27,941 nucleotides of DNA from an uncultured Bacilli bacterium (GTDB lineage: Bacteria; Bacillota_I; Bacilli_A; RF39; UBA660): assembly GCA_934148875.1 (NCBI GenBank), contig CAKPDJ010000015.1:1-27941 (forward strand). The letters run 5' to 3'. Shown one piece after another: positions 14,361-22,763 of this stretch. The notes beneath the pieces are model-generated. The model saw nothing but the letters and a program-made list of their open reading frames with translations, was not told where the DNA came from and made no database searches. Positions within the stretch are counted from its first letter, which is position 1. Every line of letters begins with the position of its first letter. Position numbers and translations under genes: made by a program.

Positions 14361-15002
14361 ATGAGTACATTTGAGATGCCACTAAGTATAGATGATTATA
14401 AAAAACTTTTTGGTAAAGTGAAATTAGCAAATTATGATGCTAAACAAAAATTTGATACCGGGTATAACTTCTGTCAAGAATTAAAAGAAAAAGGAATAAA
14501 GTATTTCACTTGCATAACTCATCCTGAAGTTTTAAGTAGTTTAGATTCAGAAATGTATTATACACAGTATAGTGATTTATTTGGAAAGGATTACAGTGTT
14601 TGTAAACATCTATTTGTCCACGAAAGAAAAGGTTTAAAAAGACACTTTCTAATCATTGTAGATAATGAGAAAGATGTAGATTTAAAAAAATTAAAGGAAG
14701 AATTAGACCTATCAAAATTAGAGTTTTGCAGTGAAGATGAACTAAAGCAGTTATTAAATACTATTCCAGGCAATGTTTCTTTATTTCATACTAAATTTGA
14801 TCAAAATGATAAGGTTAATCTGATCATTGATCGTGAATTACTTGATAGAGAACTTTTAGCTTTTCATCCGCTATATAATGGAATGAGTTTATTTTTAACA
14901 CCAGAATGTGCCTTAAAATATTTAAGCTCAATAAATAAAGAAGCCCATTTTTACACTATTCCAAGTAAAAATGACTATAGTTTGTTAGAAAAAGTATTAT
15001 AA
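14361..15002 (+). CDS. YbaK/PrdX-like aminoacyl-tRNA deacylase
   Basis: AAAGGAG (14347-14353) sets the start at ATG 14361, seven bases on, giving 213 residues; the ATG at 14355 is too close. The sequence follows the YbaK/ProX editing-domain pattern: a poorly conserved N-terminus, CKHLFVHERKGLKRHFLIIV (81-100) with the Lys (K82) typical of the active-site strand, DLKKLKEELDLSKLEFCSEDEL, then IPGNVSLF (135-142) and LLAFHP (165-170). PrdX-type proteins are free-standing hydrolases that clear mischarged tRNA, classically Ala-tRNA-Pro. Here the gene lies first in an asparagine-specific T-box operon with asnS, so the relevant tRNA might differ from the classical one. That substrate is inference; the fold call is firm. 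Confidence 0.8.
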   Translation: MSTFEMPLSIDDYKKLFGKVKLANYDAKQKFDTGYNFCQELKEKGIKYFTCITHPEVLSSLDSEMYYTQYSDLFGKDYSVCKHLFVHERKGLKRHFLIIVDNEKDVDLKKLKEELDLSKLEFCSEDELKQLLNTIPGNVSLFHTKFDQNDKVNLIIDRELLDRELLAFHPLYNGMSLFLTPECALKYLSSINKEAHFYTIPSKNDYSLLEKVL

Positions 15003-15030
15003 TATGATATACTAACAATGGAGGATAACT

Positions 15031-15276
15031 ATGGAAAGAAGAATTGAAGTAGGAAAAAGATACAAACATTTTAAAGGACATAAATATCAAGTAATAGCAA
15101 TTGCTTATGATTCAGAAAACTATAATGAAGAAAATCCTGAACTATCAAAAATTGTAGTATATCAAAATATTGAAAATGGTGAGTGTTGGATTCGTCCATA
15201 TGAAATGTTTAATTCATTAGTTGATAAAGAAAAATATCCAAATGTTAATCAAAAATATAGATTTGAAGAAATTTAA
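15031..15276 (+). CDS. DUF1653 domain protein
   Basis: The 81-residue protein matches DUF1653 closely: GKRYKHFKGHKYQVIAIA near the N-terminus, then KIVVYQNIENGECWIRPYEMF (about 40-60) and a terminal KYRFEEI. The domain is a small beta-rich module of unknown function. A Shine-Dalgarno GGAGG (about 15020-15024) precedes the ATG at 15031. It lies 28 bases after the deacylase and 17 before asnS in the same direction, so all three should share the T-box transcript. Confidence 0.88.
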   Translation: MERRIEVGKRYKHFKGHKYQVIAIAYDSENYNEENPELSKIVVYQNIENGECWIRPYEMFNSLVDKEKYPNVNQKYRFEEI

Positions 15277-15293
15277 GAAAGAAGGTAATAATT

Positions 15294-16676
15294 ATGGATT
15301 TAAAAGAATTATATGAAAAAATAGAAACATACTTAGATAAAGATGTAGAACTAAAAGGATGGATTAGAAATCATCGTAAACAAAAAGAATTTGGATTTAT
15401 TGATTTTTCTGATGGTACCTGCTTTAAACATGTACAATTAGTATACGATAATAGCTTAAATGATTTCGAAACCATTCAAAAATATCATACAGGAAGTGCT
15501 ATTACTGTAATTGGTACTGTTATTAAATCTGAAGGTAAAGGACAAGATTTTGAAATCAAAGTAAAAGAAATAAAACTAGAAGGTGACTGTCCAGAAGATT
15601 ATCCAATGCAACCAAAACGCCATTCTAGCGAATTTTTAAGAGAACAAGCATATTTACGTCCAAGAACAAATCTTTTTCAAGCTGTATTCCGTATTAGAAG
15701 CGTAACCGCAATGGCAATACATACATATTTTCAAGAAAGAGGTTATGTTTATTTTCATGCACCTTTATTTACCGGATCAGATTGTGAAGGTGCTGGTGAA
15801 ATGTTCCATGTTACAACTCAAAATTTAGATACAATAGCTAAAACAGGTAAAAATGATGCTAGCAAAGAATTATTTGGACGTAGTGTTGGTTTAACAGTTT
15901 CAGGTCAACTTGAAGCTGAAACATTTGCTACTGCATTTAAAAAGACTTATACTTTTGGACCAACATTTAGAGCAGAAAACTCTAATACTAAATTCCATGC
16001 TAATGAATTTTGGATGATTGAACCAGAAGTAGCTTTCTGTGACTTAAATGGAATTTTAGATATTGAAGAAGAATGCTTAAAATATGTTATTACTTATGTA
16101 TTAGAACATGCTAGTGAGGAAATGAAGTTTTTAGACCAGTTTGTAGAAAAAGGATTAATTGAAAAGTTAACTAAGTTAATTAACAGTAAGTTCACAAGAA
16201 TTACTCACGAAGATGTTATCACTCTATTAAAGGAAGCAGAAGAGAAGGGAACAAAATGGGAATTTAAACCTGAGTATGGTGAAGATATTGCTAAAGAACA
16301 CGAAAAATATATTACCGAATATTTTGGAGGACCAGTATTTATAACAGATTGGCCTAAAGATATTAAATCATTTTATATGAAACAAAATTCTGATGGTAAA
16401 ACAGTTGCAGCAGCTGACTTGGAAGTTCCAGGTGTTGGTGAATTAATGGGTGGTTCTCAAAGAGAAGATGATTACGAAAAATTATCTGCTAGAATGAAAG
16501 AATTAAACATGAACATTGAAGATTATGAATGGTATTTAAATCTAAGAAAATATGGTTCATGTGTACACTCAGGATTTGGAATTGGTTTTGAAAGATTGTT
16601 AATGTATTTAACAGGTGTTGAAAATATTCGTGATGTTATTCCATATCCAAGAACACCAGGAAATTGTGATTACTAA
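15294..16676 (+). CDS. asnS: Asparaginyl-tRNA synthetase
   Basis: AsnRS joins asparagine to tRNA-Asn. The 460-residue length is normal for the bacterial enzyme. An OB-fold anticodon-binding domain occupies about residues 1-105 (VELKGWIRNHRKQKEFGFIDF), followed by a class II catalytic core. This includes the motif 2 region FRAENSNTKFHANEFWMIEPE-like segment near 228-248, the LTVSGQLEAE block (about 200-209), and motif 3 GFGIGFERLL (about 429-438). The ending RTPGNCDY is characteristic of AsnRS. An A/G-rich site (GAAAGAAGG, about 15277-15285) precedes ATG 15294. Expression is under the Asn T-box upstream, and two tRNA-Asn genes follow. Confidence 0.97.
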   Translation: MDLKELYEKIETYLDKDVELKGWIRNHRKQKEFGFIDFSDGTCFKHVQLVYDNSLNDFETIQKYHTGSAITVIGTVIKSEGKGQDFEIKVKEIKLEGDCPEDYPMQPKRHSSEFLREQAYLRPRTNLFQAVFRIRSVTAMAIHTYFQERGYVYFHAPLFTGSDCEGAGEMFHVTTQNLDTIAKTGKNDASKELFGRSVGLTVSGQLEAETFATAFKKTYTFGPTFRAENSNTKFHANEFWMIEPEVAFCDLNGILDIEEECLKYVITYVLEHASEEMKFLDQFVEKGLIEKLTKLINSKFTRITHEDVITLLKEAEEKGTKWEFKPEYGEDIAKEHEKYITEYFGGPVFITDWPKDIKSFYMKQNSDGKTVAAADLEVPGVGELMGGSQREDDYEKLSARMKELNMNIEDYEWYLNLRKYGSCVHSGFGIGFERLLMYLTGVENIRDVIPYPRTPGNCDY

Positions 16677-16678
16677 AA

Positions 16679-16948
16679 ATGTTTGAAAAAATAAAATTGA
16701 ATTATTACCAAAAGAGGATACTAGGTTACTGTTATGAAGTAACTGAGTGTCCTTCTGGTTGGTATTTCCAAGAATATATAATTATACATACCAAAAATGG
16801 AGAAAAACTGATTCCATACAAAAATTATACTGTTGATACTTATTACGAAAAGGAAATTGAAGTTGAAATGTATCATCTAAACAACTTTGAATTAAAAGAA
16901 AAATTGGAAAATAATAACAAACAGAGGCAAAAACAAATAAAATTTTAA
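16679..16948 (+). CDS. Small hypothetical protein coupled to asnS
   Basis: An 89-residue frame begins two bases after the asnS stop. It has no clear Shine-Dalgarno, suggesting translational coupling. It is Tyr-rich and charged (NYYQKRILGYCYEVTECPSGWYFQEYIIIH), with beta-like patterns in the first 65 residues and a Lys/Gln-rich helical end. There are no membrane segments or known motifs. It would be the last gene of the T-box operon, directly before the tRNA promoter. I do not recognise the family. Confidence 0.6.
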   Translation: MFEKIKLNYYQKRILGYCYEVTECPSGWYFQEYIIIHTKNGEKLIPYKNYTVDTYYEKEIEVEMYHLNNFELKEKLENNNKQRQKQIKF

Positions 16949-16956
16949 AAAAGGTA

Positions 16957-16985
16957 TTGCCAAAGTAAAAAATGTATTATATAAT
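16957..16985 (+). promoter_or_regulatory. Promoter of the tRNA-Asn/Asn/Glu cluster
   Basis: TTGCCA (16957-16962), 17-base spacer, TATAAT (16980-16985), about 20 bases before the first tRNA. Confidence 0.8.
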
Positions 16986-17006
16986 GAAATAGCTTTATGT
17001 AATTGT

Positions 17007-17082
17007 GCCTGATTAGCTCAGCTGGTAGAGCACTCGGCTGTTAACCGATAGGTCGTAGGTCCGAGTCCTACATCAGGCGCCA
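17007..17082 (+). tRNA. tRNA-Asn (GUU), copy 1
   Basis: Acceptor GCCTGAT pairs perfectly with ATCAGGC, with discriminator G and encoded CCA. Anticodon loop CTGTTAA carries GTT. The top anticodon-stem pair (27-43) is a C-T mismatch in both copies. Confidence 0.97.
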
Positions 17083-17102
17083 TTTATTTAGTTGATTATA
17101 AT

Positions 17103-17178
17103 GCCTGATTAGCTCAGTTGGTAGAGCACTCGGCTGTTAACCGATAGGTCGTAGGTCCGAGTCCTACATCAGGCGCCA
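17103..17178 (+). tRNA. tRNA-Asn (GUU), copy 2
   Basis: Identical to copy 1 except for one C/T difference in the D loop (AGCTCAGTTGG versus AGCTCAGCTGG). A recent tandem duplication with a 20-base spacer. Confidence 0.97.
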
Positions 17179-17181
17179 TCT

Positions 17182-17258
17182 GGCCAGTTGGTGAAGTGGC
17201 TTAACACACCGCCCTTTCACGGCGGCATTCACGGGTCCGAATCCCGTACTGGTCACCA
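17182..17258 (+). tRNA. tRNA-Glu (UUC)
   Basis: Acceptor GGCCAGT pairs with ACTGGTC (one G-U), and CCA is encoded. Anticodon loop CTTTCAC between CCGCC and GGCGG carries TTC. It follows tRNA-Asn copy 2 by three bases, so they are co-transcribed. Confidence 0.96.
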
Positions 17259-17267
17259 TTTGAAATA

Positions 17268-17292
17268 AACTCTTACGTTGTAAGAGTTTTTC
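17268..17292 (+). terminator. Intrinsic terminator of the tRNA cluster
   Basis: AACTCTTAC (17268-17276), loop GTT, GTAAGAGTT (17280-17288), then a T-tract. Confidence 0.9.
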
Positions 17293-17360
17293 TTTTGTAA
17301 AAAATATATTCATTTTTAATTTTTTTTGATAAAATAATTATAGATAATAGGAGGGGTATT

Positions 17361-18437
17361 ATGTATAATGATTATCCTACAGCATATGAAACTGTAATAA
17401 ATAATAAAATAATTTATATAACTATTTTCGGAATTATAATATTATTAATGTTATTATTAATATTATTTTCACTAGGAAAAATATATAAAAAAGCCAATCG
17501 TTCTGCAATATCAGCATGGATTCCTATTTATAATATATTGGTTTTATTAGAAGTAGTGAATTTACCAAAATGGTATATATTTTTATTATTAATTCCAATA
17601 GTGAATATATTTATAGGTATAAAAGTGTATTTTACTTTAGCTAAATTATTTCGTAAAAGTAAGCCATTTGCCTTGGGATTATTATTCTTACCTGTCATTT
17701 TTTATCCAATATTGGCATTTGGAAGTAGTGAATATATTGGTATTAATTTAATGGCTGTTGGCGGAAAAACCCAAGCTGTTGATATTCCAATAATTACTAA
17801 TGATGAAGATAAAAATCCGATTGTACACGAGGAAGAAGATACTAAGTCTGAAAATATTGGCATTTCAATAGGTGGAGGCGTATATCAAAAAGATTATACC
17901 AATAATTTACTTGAAGTTGATAAAAATCAAGAAATAATAAAAAAGCCAGATTTAATTAATTCTAATAATATGAAAAAATCACCAGTTGATCCTTCAAAAG
18001 CTTCATTTATAACTCAAATGCCAGAAGAGCCAGTAAAAGAAGAAACAACTCCTACTATTGGTATTAGTTTTCCAGAACCACTAGCACAAGTGACAAATAC
18101 TAATAATGAATTACCTATGCAAGAAACTTTGAAATCAGCTAGTACCACATCGTTAGAACATCCAAGCCCTGCAAACACTAATACTATAAATGAGATGAGC
18201 ATTTTTAATACATCAAATAATATTTCTGAGCAAAAAAACGATATAAGCATTTTTAATACAACTAGTAATGTATCTGAACAAAAAGGCGAGATAGGTATTT
18301 TTGCTACTACTAATGATACTCCTAAACAAGAAAACAAAAGTATGGAAACTTCAGGCTTTATAACATGTCCAAAATGTGGAGCTAAATTAAAAAGTAATGT
18401 TAATACCTGTTTCCTATGTGGAACTAAGCTAAATTAA
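17361..18437 (+). CDS. DUF5684-like membrane protein with repeats and C-terminal zinc ribbon
   Basis: The 358-residue protein begins with a membrane domain (about residues 15-130): a first helix IIILLMLLLILFSLG, the motif SAWIPIYNILVLLEV, LPKWYIFLLLIPIVNIFIGI, and LPVIFYPILAFGSSEY. This order (WIPIYN, then PIVN) is the DUF5684 pattern. A long, Asn/Ser/Thr-rich, probably disordered region follows, which includes three 16-residue repeats (SIFNTSNNISEQK type). The protein ends with a zinc ribbon, CPKCGAKL and CFLCGTKL. AGGAGGGG precedes the ATG. The gene stands alone between tRNA units. The role is unknown; a zinc ribbon tethered to the membrane by a flexible arm also fits scaffold functions. 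Confidence 0.8.
   Translation: MYNDYPTAYETVINNKIIYITIFGIIILLMLLLILFSLGKIYKKANRSAISAWIPIYNILVLLEVVNLPKWYIFLLLIPIVNIFIGIKVYFTLAKLFRKSKPFALGLLFLPVIFYPILAFGSSEYIGINLMAVGGKTQAVDIPIITNDEDKNPIVHEEEDTKSENIGISIGGGVYQKDYTNNLLEVDKNQEIIKKPDLINSNNMKKSPVDPSKASFITQMPEEPVKEETTPTIGISFPEPLAQVTNTNNELPMQETLKSASTTSLEHPSPANTNTINEMSIFNTSNNISEQKNDISIFNTTSNVSEQKGEIGIFATTNDTPKQENKSMETSGFITCPKCGAKLKSNVNTCFLCGTKLN
18195..18338 (+). repeat. Three 48-bp tandem coding repeats
   Basis: Three in-frame 48-base units start at 18195, 18243 and 18291, encoding MSIFNTSNNISEQKND, ISIFNTTSNVSEQKGE and IGIFATTNDTPKQENK. The first two are the most alike; the third has diverged. The unit is a multiple of three, so copy-number change would keep the frame. 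Confidence 0.8.
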
Positions 18438-18461
18438 ATTTTGAAAATAATAGTTTAGTTA

Positions 18462-18490
18462 TTGACATTCTAAACATATTACGGTATCAT
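18462..18490 (+). promoter_or_regulatory. tRNA-Ser promoter
   Basis: TTGACA (18462-18467), 17-base spacer, TATCAT (18485-18490). Confidence 0.75.
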
Positions 18491-18527
18491 TATAACTACG
18501 GACGCAAGAGTTTAGATACCGTTAATT

Positions 18528-18618
18528 GGAGACATACTCAAGAGGCTGAAGAGGCGCCCCTGCTAAGGGTGTAGGTCGGGCAACTGGCGCGAGAGTTCAA
18601 ATCTCTCTGTCTCCGCCA
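18528..18618 (+). tRNA. tRNA-Ser (GCU)
   Basis: Acceptor GGAGACA pairs with TGTCTCC, discriminator G, encoded CCA. Anticodon loop CTGCTAA carries GCT. The long variable arm typical of class II tRNA-Ser is present (GTAGGTCGGGCAACTGGCGC region). Confidence 0.96.
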
Positions 18619-18628
18619 TAAAGAAATA

Positions 18629-18655
18629 AAATCCTAGAAATAGGATTTTTTCTTT
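18629..18655 (+). terminator. Intrinsic terminator after tRNA-Ser
   Basis: AAATCCTA (18629-18636), GAAA tetraloop, TAGGATTT (18641-18648), then a T-tract. Confidence 0.9.
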
Positions 18656-18754
18656 TGTCTGAATTTACAAACTAATTGTAAATATTAATAAATTAAAAGT
18701 TATATTATTGAAAAATATAATGTAATATGCGAATATATATTCAAAGGTGATATT

Positions 18755-20098
18755 ATGAAATCTAAATTAAAATTATTTGGTAGTATTATTTTATACTTAG
18801 TATCTATTGTCTTTCTATTATACTACGGAATTTCAGAAATTAATATTGTTAATAAATTAACTGAAATGGGCAGAGTTTTTATTTTATGTAGTAGTTGTTT
18901 ATGCATATATATTGGTAGTGTTTTATTATCAAAATATCTTAAAAATAATAAACCAATGAAAGTAAGTTTATGGATTTTCTTTATTATGTATATTATTTTA
19001 TTAATAACATTAACTATGTTTGATAAATCATGGGGTAGAAATGGTATAATTTTTGTCAATTGGTCAAATGAATTATTTAATAATTATATAAAAACATCAT
19101 TTAATTTAATGCCATTTCATACAATAATTAACTATATCAAAATGTTTGATAGCCTATATTCTACGCAAACTGTTTTGTTTAATTTAATAGGAAACTTTGT
19201 TGCTTTAATGCCAATGGCATTCTTTTTAAGGCTATTATTTAATAAAGAAAATAATTTTAAAACCTTTATCCCAACTATTTTATTAATAGTAATAGGAATA
19301 GAATTATTTCAATTCATAACACTTTCTGGAAGTTGCGATATAGATGACATAATTTTAAATACATCAGGTGCTTTAATCATATATGTAATTATGAGTATTA
19401 AATCAGTAAATAATTTATTAAAAAACATCTTTTTATTAGAACACAATAAAATAGAAAAGAAATCGTTAATTAGAATAATAATAGTATTTATTTTAGTAGC
19501 ATTAAGTATATTAGTAGTTACAAAATATCGTGAAAAAATATATCAGAAAAATATAGATGAAAATACTAGTATTTATAATTATAAATTAGTTATCCAAGAT
19601 GAAACAGGTAATAATGTAAATAGTATTCATGAATTATTTTATGAAGATAAATATTATCGATATTATTTTAATGGTTCTAGAAGCAATACTTTATATGCAA
19701 TAATTAATGATAATGAAAAATATCTAGTAAAAGATTTACTTAATAATAACCCAAGCAAATATTATATAACCATTGAAAAGCTAACAGAAGCAGGTCTTGA
19801 ATATATAAAGGAAAGTAAATATAAAGAACTTAATATTGAAGGTAAAGGCAATGGTAATTTTAAAATAAATATTGAAAATAATGAAATATTAGCAATCGAT
19901 GCAGGTGAAGGTACATTAATGTTATCCGCTAATAAAGAAGATACTTATTTTAAGAAAAAATACTATATAATACCAAAACAGACAGGAAGTACTAAAGTTA
20001 CAATTGATTTTTATAATGATAGCAAATATACTTTTAGTAAAAATTATAAAATTATAATTGATAAAGAATTAAATCCTACCGTAGTAGAAATAAATTAG
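18755..20098 (+). CDS. VanZ-like membrane protein with large extracellular C-terminal domain
   Basis: The 447-residue protein has about six membrane helices. Between residues 110 and 215 it carries VanZ-family signatures: NLMPFHTIINYI, NLIGNFVALMPMAFFL, and ELFQF...GSCDIDDIILNTSGALIIY. A further helix (about 240-256) leads to an exported domain of nearly 190 residues with no recognised motif. VanZ proteins are linked to low-level teicoplanin resistance, but most family members are uncharacterised and the extension is unusual for the family. AGGTGAT (18745-18751) serves the ATG. A terminator follows directly, so it is a single-gene unit. The extracellular part may bind wall material or peptide; this is inference. 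Confidence 0.82.
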   Translation: MKSKLKLFGSIILYLVSIVFLLYYGISEINIVNKLTEMGRVFILCSSCLCIYIGSVLLSKYLKNNKPMKVSLWIFFIMYIILLITLTMFDKSWGRNGIIFVNWSNELFNNYIKTSFNLMPFHTIINYIKMFDSLYSTQTVLFNLIGNFVALMPMAFFLRLLFNKENNFKTFIPTILLIVIGIELFQFITLSGSCDIDDIILNTSGALIIYVIMSIKSVNNLLKNIFLLEHNKIEKKSLIRIIIVFILVALSILVVTKYREKIYQKNIDENTSIYNYKLVIQDETGNNVNSIHELFYEDKYYRYYFNGSRSNTLYAIINDNEKYLVKDLLNNNPSKYYITIEKLTEAGLEYIKESKYKELNIEGKGNGNFKINIENNEILAIDAGEGTLMLSANKEDTYFKKKYYIIPKQTGSTKVTIDFYNDSKYTFSKNYKIIIDKELNPTVVEIN

Positions 20099-20123
20099 GC
20101 AAACAATTAATGTTTGTCTTTTT
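20099..20123 (+). terminator. Intrinsic terminator
   Basis: GCAAACA (20099-20105) and TGTTTGT (20111-20117) with loop ATTAA, followed by CTTTTT. Confidence 0.8.
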
Positions 20124-20196
20124 AAATATTTAAACTAGCCTAATAAGCCATATACTTTTTAACTAATATTTGTTATTATCAATTTGAGGTGTTAGA

Positions 20197-21171
20197 ATGA
20201 AACAGGAAAAAATGGGACTATTCATTAGTGAACTTAGAAAAGAAAATAAAATGACACAACAAGATCTTGCAGATAAACTTGGAATAATAGCTACATCAGT
20301 ATCAAAATGGGAAAGAGGAATTAATGCCCCTGATATCTCTTATTTAACAGAACTATCAAAAATATTTAATGTTACTGTTAATGAACTTTTAAATGGAGAA
20401 AGAAATTATAAGAAAAGACAAATTAATGATAATAAAGTATTAGAAGTAGAAAATTTATCCAAATATTTTGGGAAAAGAATGATAATAAATAATATCAATT
20501 TTACCATTCATGAAAAAGAAATAGTTGGTTTAATTGGACCAAATGGTGCTGGCAAAACTACTATTATTAAAACAATTCTAAATCTTTATAAAGCCTCAAA
20601 TGGAACTATTAAAATATGTGGTTATGATACCAAAAAAGAATTAGAAAAAGCTTTATCACAAACAGGTAGTGTTATTGAAAATCCTGACATGTATCTAAAT
20701 ATAAGTGGTAAGAAAAACTTAAAAATAACGGCACTTATTAATGATATAAAAGACGATAATTATATAACTGAAATGATAAAATTTGTCGGTTTAGAAGATA
20801 GAATTAACGATAAAGTAAAAAAATATTCCCTAGGTATGAAACAAAGATTAGGACTAGCTAATGCACTTATTAAAAAACCTAAACTATTGATACTTGATGA
20901 ACCAACTAATGGTCTAGACCCAATGGGAATTAGAGATTTAAGAATGATTTTAAAAAAGATTAGCGAAGAAGAAAATATGGGAATATTAATATCTAGTCAT
21001 ATCTTATCAGAAGTAGAAAATATATGTGATAGAGTAATAATTATTGATAAAGGTAATATCATTAAGGATTTAGGAATAGAAGAAGTAAAATATAAAAATA
21101 AATCATTAGAAGAATTATTCATAGATACAACTAATAGCTATGAAAGCGGTGGTAATGTTGAAAATAATTAA
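20197..21171 (+). CDS. XRE HTH-ABC ATPase fusion
   Basis: The 324-residue protein joins two modules. Residues 8-65 are an XRE helix-turn-helix (ISELRKENKMTQQDLADKLG ... VSKWERGINAPD). Residues 80-300 are a BcrA-type ABC ATPase with Walker A GPNGAGKT (114-121), a degenerate signature SLGMKQ (211-216), Walker B LLILDEP (230-236) and switch His268 in SSHIL. The next two genes encode ABC-2 permeases, and the first overlaps this one, so it is the energising subunit. The DNA-binding module suggests that the transporter subunit also represses or senses at its own operon, or that an adjacent regulator gene fused. Peptide-antibiotic exporters are the closest functional group. A short hydrophobic-free tail (about 24 residues) ends the protein. 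Confidence 0.9.
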   Translation: MKQEKMGLFISELRKENKMTQQDLADKLGIIATSVSKWERGINAPDISYLTELSKIFNVTVNELLNGERNYKKRQINDNKVLEVENLSKYFGKRMIINNINFTIHEKEIVGLIGPNGAGKTTIIKTILNLYKASNGTIKICGYDTKKELEKALSQTGSVIENPDMYLNISGKKNLKITALINDIKDDNYITEMIKFVGLEDRINDKVKKYSLGMKQRLGLANALIKKPKLLILDEPTNGLDPMGIRDLRMILKKISEEENMGILISSHILSEVENICDRVIIIDKGNIIKDLGIEEVKYKNKSLEELFIDTTNSYESGGNVENN

Positions 21172-22741
21172 CTTAGTAAAAAGTGAATTTATAAAAAACT
21201 ATAGTGTTAAAAAACTAATTATTATAAGTTTCATTATGCTAGCCCTTACTATTCTATTTGTAGAGGTATCAAAAATGTACTATCAAATTAATTCTGACAG
21301 TCAATATTCACAATCATATCTTGATAGTACTAAAAGGGAAATAGATAGACTATCAAATATTAAAAACAGAACATTAGAAGAAGAATATAATTTAAAGATA
21401 CGTCAGGTTATTTATCAAACTTATTCTTATTTAGGAACGTTAAATATAAAGGGTGATGATTATCGTATAGTATTAATGGATCAAATTTTATTTTCTTTAT
21501 ACAATAAATTAGCTATAGAAATATACAAAGAAAACTATAATAGTCCTGATATCAAGAAAATATGTAATAGTTCTAATAATACATTTAATTCTGGATTTGA
21601 AGGAGTCATTAATCATATATGTAGTTTTAGTTTAGAAGAAATAGATGAGATGTATCAAAAAGATATTAAGATAATTGATAATTATACCAATATACTAAAA
21701 TCAAATAATTATTATATGTATGTTAAATATCAGTTAGATAATAATTTCTTCGATGAAGAAACAAGTAAACTTGCTAGTATAATTGTCGATAATAGGGTAA
21801 AAGATGATGATAATTATTTATCACATAATATGAGAGAATATCAAAGTTTAATTACTGCTAGTAGTTTTATTCCCGAGAAAGAAAATGAATTTAAAATTGA
21901 TAACTATTACTCAATCACTAATTATAAAGATTATGTTAGATATCATACTTATTTAAAAAATGAAGCGTTACGTAATCAAAAAATTATAATGTATAGTAGT
22001 GAGCACCAAATACCACACGATATATCATTTAATTATGATGACAATGTAAATACTCCTTACCAAACAACTAAAACTTATGTTAATCTAATTCTGCATTATT
22101 CAATTATAGTTATGATATTAGTTAGTATTACCAGTAGTGGTATCGTATCTAAAGAACATAGTAGTGGGACTATTAAAAATATTATTACAGCTCCTGTTAC
22201 AAGATGGAAAATATTGCTTAGTAAATTTATTTATCTAATACTTCACACTTACATAATATGGTTAATTGGATTAGCTTTTTTAATTATATATAGTGGTATT
22301 AAATTTGGATTTACTGATTTATTAACACCAAAACTTATTTATATAAATAATCATGTAGTAGAAGTTAATTATTTTATTTATGTATTAACAGAATTACTTG
22401 TTGCTGGCATTCCTGTAATTTTCTTTTTAAGTGTTATCCTTTTCTTATCAGCTATAACACTAAATACTACTATAACTACTAGTATTACTTCAGTTACAGC
22501 TATATTATCATTGTTTAACTGGTATATATGTTATTTATTTAAGATTAAAATACTAGCATATATTCCATTCACAATACTAGATATGGGCTTTATTTATGGT
22601 AGGATACAGCAGTATACTAATATATTAAAAATATGGGATTTTAATTATAGTGTTGCGATTATCATTTCTATTCCTTTAACATTAATAATGTATTTAATTA
22701 CAGCCATTATTTATTCAAAAAGAGATATCAAAAATATTTAA
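21158..22741 (+). CDS. ABC-2 permease subunit, first of two paralogues
   Basis: Start at TTG 21158 (LKIINLVKSEF) is preferred because its paralogue also starts with TTG at the same residue and GCGGTGGT lies just upstream; ATG 21155 or 21140 are alternatives. The 527-residue protein has an N-terminal helix (about 18-38), an extracellular domain of about 270 residues with two Cys (about C136 and C155), then five to six C-terminal helices carrying the ABC-2 block KEHSSGTIKNIITAPVTRWK. This layout matches exporter permeases of the BcrB and bacitracin/lantibiotic immunity type. The start overlaps the end of the ATPase gene. Together with the next gene it probably forms a heterodimeric channel. Confidence 0.85.
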   Translation: MKIINLVKSEFIKNYSVKKLIIISFIMLALTILFVEVSKMYYQINSDSQYSQSYLDSTKREIDRLSNIKNRTLEEEYNLKIRQVIYQTYSYLGTLNIKGDDYRIVLMDQILFSLYNKLAIEIYKENYNSPDIKKICNSSNNTFNSGFEGVINHICSFSLEEIDEMYQKDIKIIDNYTNILKSNNYYMYVKYQLDNNFFDEETSKLASIIVDNRVKDDDNYLSHNMREYQSLITASSFIPEKENEFKIDNYYSITNYKDYVRYHTYLKNEALRNQKIIMYSSEHQIPHDISFNYDDNVNTPYQTTKTYVNLILHYSIIVMILVSITSSGIVSKEHSSGTIKNIITAPVTRWKILLSKFIYLILHTYIIWLIGLAFLIIYSGIKFGFTDLLTPKLIYINNHVVEVNYFIYVLTELLVAGIPVIFFLSVILFLSAITLNTTITTSITSVTAILSLFNWYICYLFKIKILAYIPFTILDMGFIYGRIQQYTNILKIWDFNYSVAIIISIPLTLIMYLITAIIYSKRDIKNI

Positions 22742-22763
22742 TAAAATAAAAGAGGTGAATAAA

